Assembly (NCBI RefSeq): GCF_958453765.1
Contig: NZ_CAUDZA010000002.1
Coordinates: 1-64,000 of the forward strand
Source: Phascolarctobacterium_A succinatutens_B
GTDB taxonomy: Bacteria > Bacillota > Negativicutes > Acidaminococcales > Acidaminococcaceae
Reading direction: 5' to 3'
DNA length: 64,000 nucleotides
A program made the translations under genes and the position numbers. The notes under the pieces are model-generated. The model did not search any database. It was not told where the DNA came from and saw nothing but the letters and a program-made list of their open reading frames with translations. This document shows, piece after piece, positions 53,554-61,541 of the stretch (positions within the stretch are counted from its first letter, which is position 1; the number at the start of each line of letters is the position of its first letter).

Positions 53554-53587
53554 AAAACAAGGGAGGCGTAGTCCTCTCTTGTTTTAT
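53554..53587 (+). terminator. Hairpin between binding protein and permease genes
   Basis: AAAACAAGGGAGG (53554-53566) pairs with CCTCTCTTGTTTT (53573-53585) with one wobble. It likely gives more binding protein than permease, a usual need of ABC importers. Confidence 0.8.
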
Positions 53588-53631
53588 CATAGCACCTTTT
53601 ATTTGAGTTCTACGGAAAGGAGCTTTGTTGA

Positions 53632-54567
53632 ATGCTTAAATATGTTGTCAACAGACTCCTCAGTTTGATTCCTGTAATTTTAGTAACCTCTTTTCTGATT
53701 TACTGGGCAATGAGTCTTACTGAGGGCGACCCCGCAATGATGATTGCCGGCGACGGCGCTTCGAAGGAAATGATTGAGCAGATCCGCCATGATCTTGGTC
53801 TGGACCAGCCTTTCCTGCTGCAATATTTTAACTATATGAGAGGTATGCTTATAGGTGATATGGGCAAATCCTATGTAACCAACAAGGACGTATTCCATAC
53901 CTTCTTCCAATATCTGCCGAACACCCTGTATCTGGGCGGTGCTGCTGTTATTATTGCTACTTTGGTATCCATTCCTCTGGGTATCTACACCGCTATCCAC
54001 CAGAACACCTGGAAGGATACCGCAGGCATGATTTTCGCTCTGTTCGGTACCTCCATGCCTAACTTCTGGCTGGGCCTGATGCTGATTATTATCTTTGCTC
54101 TGCATCTGAGATTATTCCCGACCGGCGGCAACTTTGGCTGGAAGAGCCTGGTTCTGCCTGCTGTAACCGTAGGCTTCGGTCTGGCAGCTTTGATTACCCG
54201 TATTACCCGTTCCTCCATGCTGGACGTTATGCGTCAGGATTATATGACCACCGCGCGTGCCAAAGGCTGCAGCGAGCATCGTGTAATCTACAAGCATGGT
54301 CTGAAAAACGCACTGATTCCTATTATCACTGCTATCGGTCTGCAAATGTCTTTGGTTATCACTGGCTCCGTACTGGCTGAAACCGTATTCAGCTGGCCCG
54401 GCATCGGCCGTCTGGTATATGAATCTATTACCAGACGTGACATTCCGATGGTAACAGGTTCTATTATTCTGTGTTCTATTTTGATGTGCCTGATTAATCT
54501 GGTTGTCGATCTGGTATACGCATTCTTTGATCCGCGTATCAAGGCGCAGTACAGCAAGAAGGGGTGA
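53632..54567 (+). CDS. dppB: Peptide ABC transporter permease (DppB type)
   Basis: 311 aa, six membrane helices. It starts MLKYVVNRLLSLIPVILVTSFLIYW and has GDPAMMIAGDGAS and the ATPase-contact EAA loop DYMTTARAKGCSEHRVIYKHGLKNALIP. It pairs with DppC. GAAAGGAG lies upstream of the ATG. The next frame opens within its stop. Confidence 0.94.
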   Translation: MLKYVVNRLLSLIPVILVTSFLIYWAMSLTEGDPAMMIAGDGASKEMIEQIRHDLGLDQPFLLQYFNYMRGMLIGDMGKSYVTNKDVFHTFFQYLPNTLYLGGAAVIIATLVSIPLGIYTAIHQNTWKDTAGMIFALFGTSMPNFWLGLMLIIIFALHLRLFPTGGNFGWKSLVLPAVTVGFGLAALITRITRSSMLDVMRQDYMTTARAKGCSEHRVIYKHGLKNALIPIITAIGLQMSLVITGSVLAETVFSWPGIGRLVYESITRRDIPMVTGSIILCSILMCLINLVVDLVYAFFDPRIKAQYSKKG

Positions 54568-54572
54568 GGAAG

Positions 54573-55445
54573 ATGGCTGCAAAGAAAAGAACTAAAAGAC
54601 GCACCATGTTCCAGGAAACCTGGCATCGTCTGCTGAAAAATAAGGGCGCTGTAATCGGCATGGCCTTTCTGGCACTGCTGTGCGTCATCGCTCTGGTAAG
54701 TCCCTTGGTATTCAACTATGAAACCGACGTTATCGGTCAGAACCTGGCTATTAAGCTGCAGCCTCCCAGCGGGGAGCACTGGTTCGGCACCGATGAATAC
54801 GGCCGTGACCTGTTTGCACGTGTTATGTACGGCGCACGCTATTCCATGGCTATTGGTATCGGTTCCGTAGGCTTCGGTCTGATTGTTGGTACCATTTTAG
54901 GCTCTATTGCCGGCTTCTACGGCGGCAAGGCCGATGATATCATCATGCGCGGTATTGATATTTTCTACTCCATTCCTAACATTCTGAAGGCAGTAGTAAT
55001 CGTATCTCTGCTGGGCACCAGCACCATCAACCTGATTATTGCTCTGGCAATTTCCTGCGCAACCAACTATGCGCGTATCGTGCGTGCTTCCGTTATGACG
55101 GTGCGTGATTTGGAATATGTTGAATCCTCCTATGCGATGGGCCTGCCCACCTGGAAGATTATTCTCAGACATATTCTGCCGAACTGCCTGTCTCCGATTA
55201 TCGTACAGACTACTCTGCTGATCGGTACTACTATTATTTCCGCTTCCTCCCTGAGCTTCTTGGGTATCGGCGTACCGGCGCCTGCTCCCGAATGGGGCGC
55301 GCTGCTTTCCGGCGGCAGAGGCCATATTCGTGATGCCAGCTACATTTGTGTTATTCCCGGTTTAGCTATTATGTTTACCGTATTAGCCTTGAACCTGTTG
55401 GGCGATGGCCTGCGCGATGCGCTGGATCCTAAGCTGAAGAAATAA
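54573..55445 (+). CDS. dppC: Peptide ABC transporter permease (DppC type)
   Basis: About 290 aa. A Lys/Arg-rich N-terminus precedes the first helix. Family features are HWFGTDEYGRDLFARVMYGARYSMAIG, the EAA loop YVESSYAMGLPTWKIILRHILPNCLSPI and the FLGIGVPAPAPEWGALLSGGR stretch. I use ATG 54573, with GGTGAGGAAG upstream, 5 nt after the dppB stop. Confidence 0.94.
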   Translation: MAAKKRTKRRTMFQETWHRLLKNKGAVIGMAFLALLCVIALVSPLVFNYETDVIGQNLAIKLQPPSGEHWFGTDEYGRDLFARVMYGARYSMAIGIGSVGFGLIVGTILGSIAGFYGGKADDIIMRGIDIFYSIPNILKAVVIVSLLGTSTINLIIALAISCATNYARIVRASVMTVRDLEYVESSYAMGLPTWKIILRHILPNCLSPIIVQTTLLIGTTIISASSLSFLGIGVPAPAPEWGALLSGGRGHIRDASYICVIPGLAIMFTVLALNLLGDGLRDALDPKLKK

Positions 55446-55457
55446 GGGGGCTGCATT

Positions 55458-56456
55458 ATGGATTTAGTATTAGATATCAAGGACCTTGTGGTCCATTATG
55501 AAACAGAAGACAGCGATGTGCATGCAGTAAACGGCATTGATATCGCTATCGGCAAAAAACGTACTCTGGGCTTGGTAGGCGAAACCGGTGCGGGCAAAAC
55601 CACTACCGCACTGTCTATCATGAACCTTGTTCCGGATCCTCCGGGAGTTATCAAAAGCGGTACGATTAAGCTTGAAGGCAAAAACGTACTCGAAATGAGC
55701 GAGCGTGAGCTGGAGGAAATGCGCGGTAACGACGTGGCAATGATTTTCCAGGACCCGATGACTGCGCTGAACCCTGTTATGACCGTAGGCGAGCAGATTG
55801 CCGAAAGTCTGGAGCTGCACCAGAACCTTACTCCGGAGCAATCTCTGGAAAAGGCCAAGGATATGCTGAAGCTCGTTGGTATTGCCGAAGCAAGAGCCAA
55901 CGACTATCCGCATCAGTTCTCCGGCGGTATGAAGCAGCGTGTAGTTATCGCTATCGCGCTGGCCTGCAGCCCGAAGCTGCTGATTGCCGATGAACCTACC
56001 ACTGCACTGGACGTAACCATTCAGGCGCAGGTACTGGAGCTGATGAAGGACCTCATCAACAACCGCGATATGTCCATGCTGATGATTACCCACAGCCTGG
56101 GTATCGTTGCCGAGGTCTGCGACGATATGGCAGTTATGTATGCCGGCCGTATTGTAGAGAAGGGCACTGTTGACGATGTATTCAACAATATGCGCCATCC
56201 CTACACCGAGGGCCTGTTCAACAGCCTGCCGAACCTGAAGGAGCAGGGCGAAATGCTGGAGCCTATCAAAGGCCTGATGCCCGACCCGGCGGATTTGCCG
56301 CCCGGATGCACCTTCGCTCCGCGTTGTCCCTATGCTACCGAAGCATGCTCTGCCTCCGTGCCTGAGCTGCATTCCGTAGATGGCAGCAAAACTCATTTTG
56401 TAGCCTGCCACGCTTATTCCAGACCCGGATTTGCTTTAAGGAGGAACCAAAAATGA
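55458..56456 (+). CDS. dppD: Peptide ABC transporter ATPase (DppD type)
   Basis: 332 aa. Walker A GETGAGKTT, Q-loop MIFQDPMTALNPVMTVGEQI, signature FSGGMKQR, Walker B LLIADEPTTALD and switch His in ITHSLGIVAEVCDDMAVMYAG. The C-terminal oligopeptide-transporter extension contains cysteines: PPGCTFAPRCPYATEACSASVPEL. The stop overlaps dppF in ATGA. Confidence 0.95.
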   Translation: MDLVLDIKDLVVHYETEDSDVHAVNGIDIAIGKKRTLGLVGETGAGKTTTALSIMNLVPDPPGVIKSGTIKLEGKNVLEMSERELEEMRGNDVAMIFQDPMTALNPVMTVGEQIAESLELHQNLTPEQSLEKAKDMLKLVGIAEARANDYPHQFSGGMKQRVVIAIALACSPKLLIADEPTTALDVTIQAQVLELMKDLINNRDMSMLMITHSLGIVAEVCDDMAVMYAGRIVEKGTVDDVFNNMRHPYTEGLFNSLPNLKEQGEMLEPIKGLMPDPADLPPGCTFAPRCPYATEACSASVPELHSVDGSKTHFVACHAYSRPGFALRRNQK

Positions 56457-57412
56457 GTAATGCTCCGCTGTTAGTTATTGACAATCTGTCCAAATATTTT
56501 AATACCGCTGCAGGTCAGCTGCATGCTGTCGACGGTGTAAGCTTTACTCTGGAGGAAGGCAAAACTCTGGGTATCGTAGGCGAATCCGGCTGCGGTAAAT
56601 CCACCACCGGACGCTGTATTCTGAAGCTGATTGAGCCCACTAGCGGCAAAATCATCTTCCAGGGCAACGATATCACCAAGCTGAGCCGTAAGGAAATGCG
56701 CCCGCTGCGCCAAAAGATGCAGATGGTGTTCCAGGATCCGTTTTCCTCTCTGGACCCGCGTGAAACCGTTATGCAGCTTATCAGCGAGCCGATTATCGAG
56801 CATAAGCTGATTAAAGGCAGGGAAGCGATTGAAGAACGCACTCTGGAGCTGATGCGTACCGTTGGCTTGGCAGAGCGCTATGCCAATGTCTATCCGCATG
56901 AGCTGGACGGCGGCCGTCGTCAGCGTATCGGCATTGCCCGCGCTTTGGCGATGAACCCAAAAATTATTGTTTGCGACGAGCCTGTTTCCGCGCTGGACGT
57001 TTCCATTCAGGCGCAGATTCTGAACCTGCTCAAACAGCTGCAAAAGGATTTGGGACTGACCTATATCTTCATTACCCATGACCTGTCCGTAGTAAAATAT
57101 TTCTCGGATGATATTGCGGTTATGTATATGGGCACTATGGTAGAAAAAGCACCTGCTAATCTGCTGTTCAAGAATCCGCTGCATCCTTACACCAAGGCAC
57201 TGCTTTCGGCAATTCCTCTGCCTATCGTGGGCAAGGATAAGCCCAAGCGTCAGGTTATCAAGGGCGAAATTACTGCTCCTATCAACCTGCCGGATGCCTG
57301 CCGTTTCATGAAGCGCTGCGACTGCCCTGTTGCCGGCGTTTGCGATAAAGGCAATCCGGTATTGCGCGAGGTTGAGCCGCAGCATTTTGTTGCCTGCTCC
57401 TGCGTAAAATAA
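56453..57412 (+). CDS. dppF: Peptide ABC transporter ATPase (DppF type)
   Basis: 319 aa. Walker A GESGCGKSTTGR, Q-loop MVFQDPFSSLDPRETV, Walker B IIVCDEPVSALDVSIQ, switch region FITHDLSVVKYFSDDIAVMYMG. The ABC signature is LDGGRRQR instead of LSGGQRQR. The C-terminal Cys region is CRFMKRCDCPVAGVC, ending VACSCVK. The last codons (57389-57412) are exactly repeated at 58627-58650, beyond the next gene. Confidence 0.95.
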   Translation: MSNAPLLVIDNLSKYFNTAAGQLHAVDGVSFTLEEGKTLGIVGESGCGKSTTGRCILKLIEPTSGKIIFQGNDITKLSRKEMRPLRQKMQMVFQDPFSSLDPRETVMQLISEPIIEHKLIKGREAIEERTLELMRTVGLAERYANVYPHELDGGRRQRIGIARALAMNPKIIVCDEPVSALDVSIQAQILNLLKQLQKDLGLTYIFITHDLSVVKYFSDDIAVMYMGTMVEKAPANLLFKNPLHPYTKALLSAIPLPIVGKDKPKRQVIKGEITAPINLPDACRFMKRCDCPVAGVCDKGNPVLREVEPQHFVACSCVK

Positions 57413-57414
57413 TT
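57389..57414 (+). repeat. Direct repeat, left copy, at the dppF 3' end
   Basis: 26 nt identical to 58627-58652. It covers the last seven codons and the stop of dppF plus two bases. The two copies bracket the DUF1016 gene. Confidence 0.92.
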
Positions 57415-57423
57415 AAAAAAAAT

Positions 57424-57472
57424 AAATCGACTTCCTAAAGCTGAAATGTTGGTTTTGGGAGGTCGATTTTTT
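57424..57472 (+). terminator. Terminator after dppF
   Basis: AAATCGACTTCC (57424-57435) pairs with GGAGGTCGATTT (57458-57469) with one wobble, followed by TTTTTTG. Its layout resembles the terminator behind the second repeat copy (58671-58705). Confidence 0.85.
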
Positions 57473-57626
57473 GTTTATTTAAGTGTTGGGAGTTTTTCTT
57501 GTTAAGCGGTTTCTTTTTTTGCTTGCGCTTATACTTAAATTTTAAATTTTATAGTGCTTTGTGATATAATAATATTATGTGAAACAAAAATAATGGTTAA
57601 ATGAAAGTGAGGCGAGAGGTGTGCTG

Positions 57627-58625
57627 ATGAATACAACGGAGTATCTCTCCATTATTGAAAATATTAAGCGTGAAATAAATGCTGCGCAATATCGTGCTGC
57701 GCTTCATGTGAATGCAGATATGCTGCTGCTTTATTATGATATTGGTTGTGTTATTAATGAGCATAAAACCTGGGGAAGCAAGTTTATTGATAATCTTGCT
57801 GCTGATATTCGCTTGGCATTTCCGAAAAGCAAAGGTTACTCCGTCCGTAATCTTAAGTATATGGCAAAGTTTGCTGAAACTTATCCGGAACGAGAATTTG
57901 TGCAACAGGTTGTTGCACAAATTCCTTGGGGGCATAATATAGTTATTCTGGATAAAGTAAATAATTTGGAAGAACGAAAATGGTACATCAAAAATTCAGC
58001 ACAAAATGGTTGGTCACGTAATGTGCTAGTACATCAGATTGAAAGCAGTTTGTATCAGCGACAGGTTTTAGCAGAGAAAGTTTCTAATTTTGAAAATCGT
58101 TTACCGTCTCCACAAAGCGAATTAGCCGCACAGACCATGAAGGATCCCTACGTATTTGACTTTATTACTTTCAAAGAGGATATGCTGGAACGAGATGTTG
58201 AACAAGCTCTTGTTCGAGATGTTACTAGACTGCTTTTGGAGCTTGGAACAGGATTTGCGTTTTTGGGAAATCAATACCATCTGAATGTAGGCGGTGATGA
58301 TTTTTATATTGATTTGTTGTTTTATAATATCAATTTACGCTGTTATGTAGTTATAGAACTGAAAACAGGTGATTTCAAGCCTGAATATGCAGGAAAGCTG
58401 AACTTCTACCTCTCCGCAGTAGATGGTATTTTGAAAAAGGAACAAGATAATCCGTCTATAGGCTTGCTTCTGTGTAAGAGCAAGAACAACGTTGTTGCAG
58501 AATATTCCCTGAAGGATATATCGAAACCTATTGGTGTAAGCGAGTACAAAATAACTAGCAGTTTGCCGGATAGTCTAGAAAAGCAGCTGCCTTCTATCGA
58601 GGATATTCAGAAGCGAATCCAATAA
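57627..58625 (+). CDS. DUF1016 (YhcG-type) PD-(D/E)XK nuclease-domain protein
   Basis: 332 aa. The N-terminal DUF1016 part has ALHVNADMLLLYYDIGCVI and KGYSVRNLKYMAKFAETYP, then QIPWGHNIVILDKV and NGWSRNVLVHQIES. The C-terminal nuclease part has DVTRLLLELGTGFAFLGNQY, FYIDLLFYN and VVIELKTGDFKPEYAGKLNFYL. Such proteins are frequent in mobile and defense regions; the molecular role is unknown. ATG 57627 lies behind GAGAGGTG. Base composition is richer in A and T than in the neighbours, and 26-bp direct repeats flank it, so it looks acquired. Confidence 0.92.
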   Translation: MNTTEYLSIIENIKREINAAQYRAALHVNADMLLLYYDIGCVINEHKTWGSKFIDNLAADIRLAFPKSKGYSVRNLKYMAKFAETYPEREFVQQVVAQIPWGHNIVILDKVNNLEERKWYIKNSAQNGWSRNVLVHQIESSLYQRQVLAEKVSNFENRLPSPQSELAAQTMKDPYVFDFITFKEDMLERDVEQALVRDVTRLLLELGTGFAFLGNQYHLNVGGDDFYIDLLFYNINLRCYVVIELKTGDFKPEYAGKLNFYLSAVDGILKKEQDNPSIGLLLCKSKNNVVAEYSLKDISKPIGVSEYKITSSLPDSLEKQLPSIEDIQKRIQ

Positions 58626-58626
58626 A

Positions 58627-58652
58627 GTTGCCTGCTCCTGCGTAAAATAATT
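58627..58652 (+). repeat. Direct repeat, right copy of the dppF 3' end
   Basis: Exact 26-nt copy of 57389-57414, two bases after the DUF1016 stop. Recombination between the copies would remove the DUF1016 gene and leave dppF intact. Confidence 0.92.
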
Positions 58653-58670
58653 TATATTGAAAAAATTAAT

Positions 58671-58706
58671 CGCCCTCTGAAAAGCTGATTTCAGGGGGCG
58701 GTTTTA
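58671..58706 (+). terminator. Terminator behind the right repeat copy
   Basis: CGCCCTCTGAAA (58671-58682) pairs with TTTCAGGGGGCG (58689-58700) with one wobble, followed by GTTTTA. It could be the original dppF terminator. Confidence 0.85.
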
Positions 58707-58715
58707 TCTAATATG

Positions 58716-58775
58716 TGTTACTTTCGTCCAATTATATACCGATTTTGGACGAAAGGTTAAGGAGTTGGATGAAAG
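58716..58775. repeat. 60-bp direct repeat, copy A, downstream of fic
   Basis: Aligns without gaps to 59909-59968, with about seven mismatches in 60. It contains the inverted repeat CTTTCGTCCAA (58721-58731) / TTGGACGAAAG (58745-58755) and a third half-site TTGGATGAAAG (58765-58775). Compared with copy B, the -35-like sequence on the minus strand is lost. Confidence 0.9.
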
Positions 58776-58791
58776 AAATGATTTAGCCTGA

Positions 58792-59880
58792 TTATCTTAG
58801 ATGGGTTTGCTGCTCAGTCGAATGTAAGGTATTGCTTGCGTAAAATGTATTTTTACCGGAGCCGTATCTGCTTATCACGCCTTCTTCTGTTAATTTCTTG
58901 AGAGCTGCAGCTGCCGAAGAAGAGCTGATGTTTGGACAAGAATTTAAAACATCATTCTTGGTAAAACGTCCCAGTTTTTGTGTAACGTAGTATCTGACAA
59001 TATCATAGACAGTGCTTTTAGCTCCTGCCTGTTCTGAAATGGTAATACGTTCTTCGAATTCACGATAACATGCTAAAATGATGCCAAGCATGTATTTTAT
59101 GAACGGCCGGGGATTATTTTTTTCTGTGTGCCAATTTTCGTCAGAAGCAGCCAAGCTTTCGTAATATACTTCTTTGGTATCTGCAATAGCTTTTTCAATA
59201 CTTATATATTGTCCGACTACATAACCGCTGCGGTATAATAACAGTAAAGTTAATAATCTGCTCATTCGGCCGTTACCGTCATTAAACGGATGAATGCAAA
59301 GAAAATCCAAAATAAAGCAAGGTATCAGCAGCAGTGGATCAACTAATTCTTTGTTGAGGGTATTTTCGTAGCTCGCACAAATATTTTCTATGGCTTGCGG
59401 TGTTTCATATGGTAAAAGAGGCTTAAAAATTATTTGCATAGTGCCATCAGGCAAACGCATATCTATCTCATTAGCCGTATTTTTAAAAATACCACCATAG
59501 GAAAGATTAGTGAATTTTAGTAACTCTTTATGTAATTGTAAAATATAATTTGGCTTAACAGGTATGTAAGGATAATTTTCGTGTATTAGATTTAAAGCAT
59601 TCCTATAACCTAAAATTTCCTTCTCATCACGATTTTTAGGTGTGGTCTTATCTTCACACAACTGTTTTAAACGGCTTTTCGTGGTAATAATACCTTCAAT
59701 TCTGTTGGATGCTTCCGTGCTTTGAATTTTGGCTACCTCAACTAACCGTTCTAATTCCATAGGCTTTTGGCGCAGATATAAAGCCTGACGTCCTTTATAC
59801 TCATGAATTTTTGCTATGTATGATAAAATTTCAGTGTCCCAAAGCATTGTTGACAATTTTGCATAGTCAAAATTTCTCAT
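58792..59880 (-). CDS. Fic-domain protein with C-terminal winged helix
   Basis: 362 aa. Fic enzymes transfer AMP or other nucleotides to target proteins. The catalytic loop is HPFNDGNGRMSR (H197 to R208), complete. An N-terminal inhibitory helix of the (S/T)xxxE(G/N) type is present in SNRIEG (S58, E62, G63). The C-terminal part (about 295-350: FTKNDVLNSCPNISSSS, AALKKLTEEGVISRYG) looks like a winged helix that could bind DNA. GAAGGTG precedes the ATG. It is flanked by 60-bp direct repeats, one of which carries its promoter. It converges with the DUF1016 gene. Confidence 0.93.
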   Translation of the reverse strand: MRNFDYAKLSTMLWDTEILSYIAKIHEYKGRQALYLRQKPMELERLVEVAKIQSTEASNRIEGIITTKSRLKQLCEDKTTPKNRDEKEILGYRNALNLIHENYPYIPVKPNYILQLHKELLKFTNLSYGGIFKNTANEIDMRLPDGTMQIIFKPLLPYETPQAIENICASYENTLNKELVDPLLLIPCFILDFLCIHPFNDGNGRMSRLLTLLLLYRSGYVVGQYISIEKAIADTKEVYYESLAASDENWHTEKNNPRPFIKYMLGIILACYREFEERITISEQAGAKSTVYDIVRYYVTQKLGRFTKNDVLNSCPNISSSSAAAALKKLTEEGVISRYGSGKNTFYASNTLHSTEQQTHLR

Positions 59881-59908
59881 TTATCCACACCTTCTTTCTT
59901 CCAATATT

Positions 59909-59968
59909 TGTTACTTTCGTCCAATTATATACCAATTTTGGACGAAAAGCAAACAGGTTGGATGAAAG
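59909..59968 (-). promoter_or_regulatory. 60-bp direct repeat, copy B: fic promoter and palindromic operator
   Basis: On the minus strand TTGCTT (59952-59947), a 17-nt spacer and TATAAT (59929-59924) form a promoter pointing into fic, about 45 nt before its ATG. The inverted repeat TTTCGTCC (59915-59922) / GGACGAAA (59940-59947) spans the -10 and spacer, and a third half-site TTGGATGAAAG lies at 59958-59968. The layout suggests repression, possibly by the Fic protein's own winged helix. Confidence 0.75.
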
Positions 59969-60019
59969 GAGAAAATAATAAATCATTTTACCCCTCTTTA
60001 TCTTTTGCTCAAAAAGTGC

Positions 60020-60288
60020 TATAATAAACATCAAATTGAATCGACCCCTGATAACACGATGAACAAGCAAGTAGGCTTAAGGCTGTGTTTAAGAGAGCGA
60101 AGTCACCGGCTGTAAGCTTCGCACACAAAATTATGCCGAAGTTCCCTTGGGAGTGTCCTGTCTGAAGGCTGCATGGCTGTGTAGGGTGGGCGTAAGGCTG
60201 CGTTAAAGCTTGCAAATGAAGGAACAAATTTGGGTGGTACCGCGAATATTTTTCGCCCCTGTAAACTTATCAGTTTTGCAGGGGCGTT
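60020..60288 (+). promoter_or_regulatory. T-box leader of pheST
   Basis: A TATAAT box at 60020-60025 is followed by a long structured leader containing the T-box core GGGTGGTACCGCG (60231-60243) and a terminator: CGCCCCTG paired with CAGGGGCG, then TTTTC, ending about 60288. Uncharged tRNA-Phe is expected to allow readthrough into pheS. I could not fix the specifier codon by eye. Confidence 0.92.
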
Positions 60289-60313
60289 TTCTTATTTTTG
60301 GCTGACAGCTGAT

Positions 60314-60468
60314 AAAGCATCATCTACTGCAGAAACAGCTTCTTGTACCAAAGGTATTAGCACGACCAACGATTTATCCAATTCGCATTAGCTCATGATA
60401 AATCGGGTCTTTGCGTCACGTACCTTTGGTACGCCTGCGTCGCGTTTCTTTGTATCTGATACTTTCTA
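60314..60468. repeat. Palindromic intergenic repeat, GTAC family (copy 2)
   Basis: An imperfect inverted repeat centred on CGATTTATC (60370-60378) / GATAAATCG (60397-60405), with outer arms carrying GTACCAAAGGTA (left) and GTACCTTTGGTAC (60419-60431, right) and ends AAGCATCATC / GATACTTT. The right arm matches the right half of the element at 41288-41366. It lies between the T-box terminator and pheS. Confidence 0.7.
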
Positions 60469-60497
60469 AGCCGTCCAATGAAGAAAGGATGAAATCA

Positions 60498-61529
60498 ATG
60501 AAAGAAAAATTAGAAGCATTAAAAGCACAGGCTTTAGAAGAGCTTGCTGCCGTAACTTCTCTTGATGCGCTCAAGGACCTGCGCGTCAAATATCTGGGCA
60601 AAAAAGGCCCGATGACCGAAATCCTGCGCGGTATGGGCAAGCTGCCTGCCGAAGAGCGTCCGAAAATCGGCCAGATTGTCAACGAAATCAAGGCTGAGCT
60701 GGAGGGCAAAATCAACGAAGCAACCGCCGTGCTGGAGAAGAAGGCACTGGCTGACAAGCTCGCTAATGAGCAGGTTGATATTACTCTGCCGGGCCGCAAG
60801 CCAAAAGCAGGTCATCTGCATCCAGTAACCCTGACCATGCGTGAGATTAAGAAAATCTTCATGCGCATGGGCTTTGACGTTTGCGACGGTCCGGAAATCG
60901 AGGACGTATACCACAACTTCACCGCACTGAATTTGCCTCCTGATCATCCGGCACTGGATATGCAGGATTCCTTCTATATCACCGAAAACTATCTGCTGCG
61001 CACCCAAACCTCCGGCGTGCAGGCGCGTACCTTGGAAAGCAAGGAGCCTAACACTCCGATTCGCATGATTTGCCCCGGTACCGTTTACCGCTGTGACTAC
61101 GACGCAACCCATTCCCCGATGTTCCATCAGGTAGAAGGCCTTGTTGTAGATAAAAACATCAGCCTGGCAGATTTGAAGGGCACTCTGGAACTGTTCTGTA
61201 AGCAAATGTTTGGCGAGGATGTAAAGGTGCGCCTGCGTCCTTCCTACTTCCCCTTCACCGAGCCTTCCGTTGAGGTTGACGTATCCTGCCCGATTTGCCA
61301 TGCTAAGGGCGGCGGCTGCCATGTCTGCAAGGACAGCGGCTGGCTGGAAATCCTCGGCGCCGGTGTTGTACATCCCAACGTATTGCGCATGAGCGGTTAT
61401 GATCCTGAGAAAATGACCGGTTTTGCCTTTGGTCTGGGCGTTGAACGTATCGCTATGCTGAAATACGGCATTGACGATTTGCGCCTGTTCTTCGAAAATG
61501 ACCAACGCTTCATCAGTCAATTCAAATAA
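60498..61529 (+). CDS. pheS: Phenylalanyl-tRNA synthetase alpha subunit
   Basis: 343 aa, normal length. The N-terminal coiled coil (about 1-85) binds tRNA; the class II catalytic core has DGPEIEDVYHNFTALNLPPDHPALDMQDSFY, MICPGTVYRCDYDATHSPMFHQVEGLVVD and GFAFGLGVERIAMLKYGIDDLRLF. Start ATG 60498 lies 10 nt behind AAGAAAGG; ATG 60489 is too close to it. It is 12 nt from pheT. Confidence 0.97.
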   Translation: MKEKLEALKAQALEELAAVTSLDALKDLRVKYLGKKGPMTEILRGMGKLPAEERPKIGQIVNEIKAELEGKINEATAVLEKKALADKLANEQVDITLPGRKPKAGHLHPVTLTMREIKKIFMRMGFDVCDGPEIEDVYHNFTALNLPPDHPALDMQDSFYITENYLLRTQTSGVQARTLESKEPNTPIRMICPGTVYRCDYDATHSPMFHQVEGLVVDKNISLADLKGTLELFCKQMFGEDVKVRLRPSYFPFTEPSVEVDVSCPICHAKGGGCHVCKDSGWLEILGAGVVHPNVLRMSGYDPEKMTGFAFGLGVERIAMLKYGIDDLRLFFENDQRFISQFK

Positions 61530-61541
61530 GGAGGATCAATC

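Noticed and set aside
57415..58626. Insertion sequence or prophage remnant around the DUF1016 gene
   Set aside because: No transposase, integrase or terminal inverted repeats are visible; only the direct repeats are supported.
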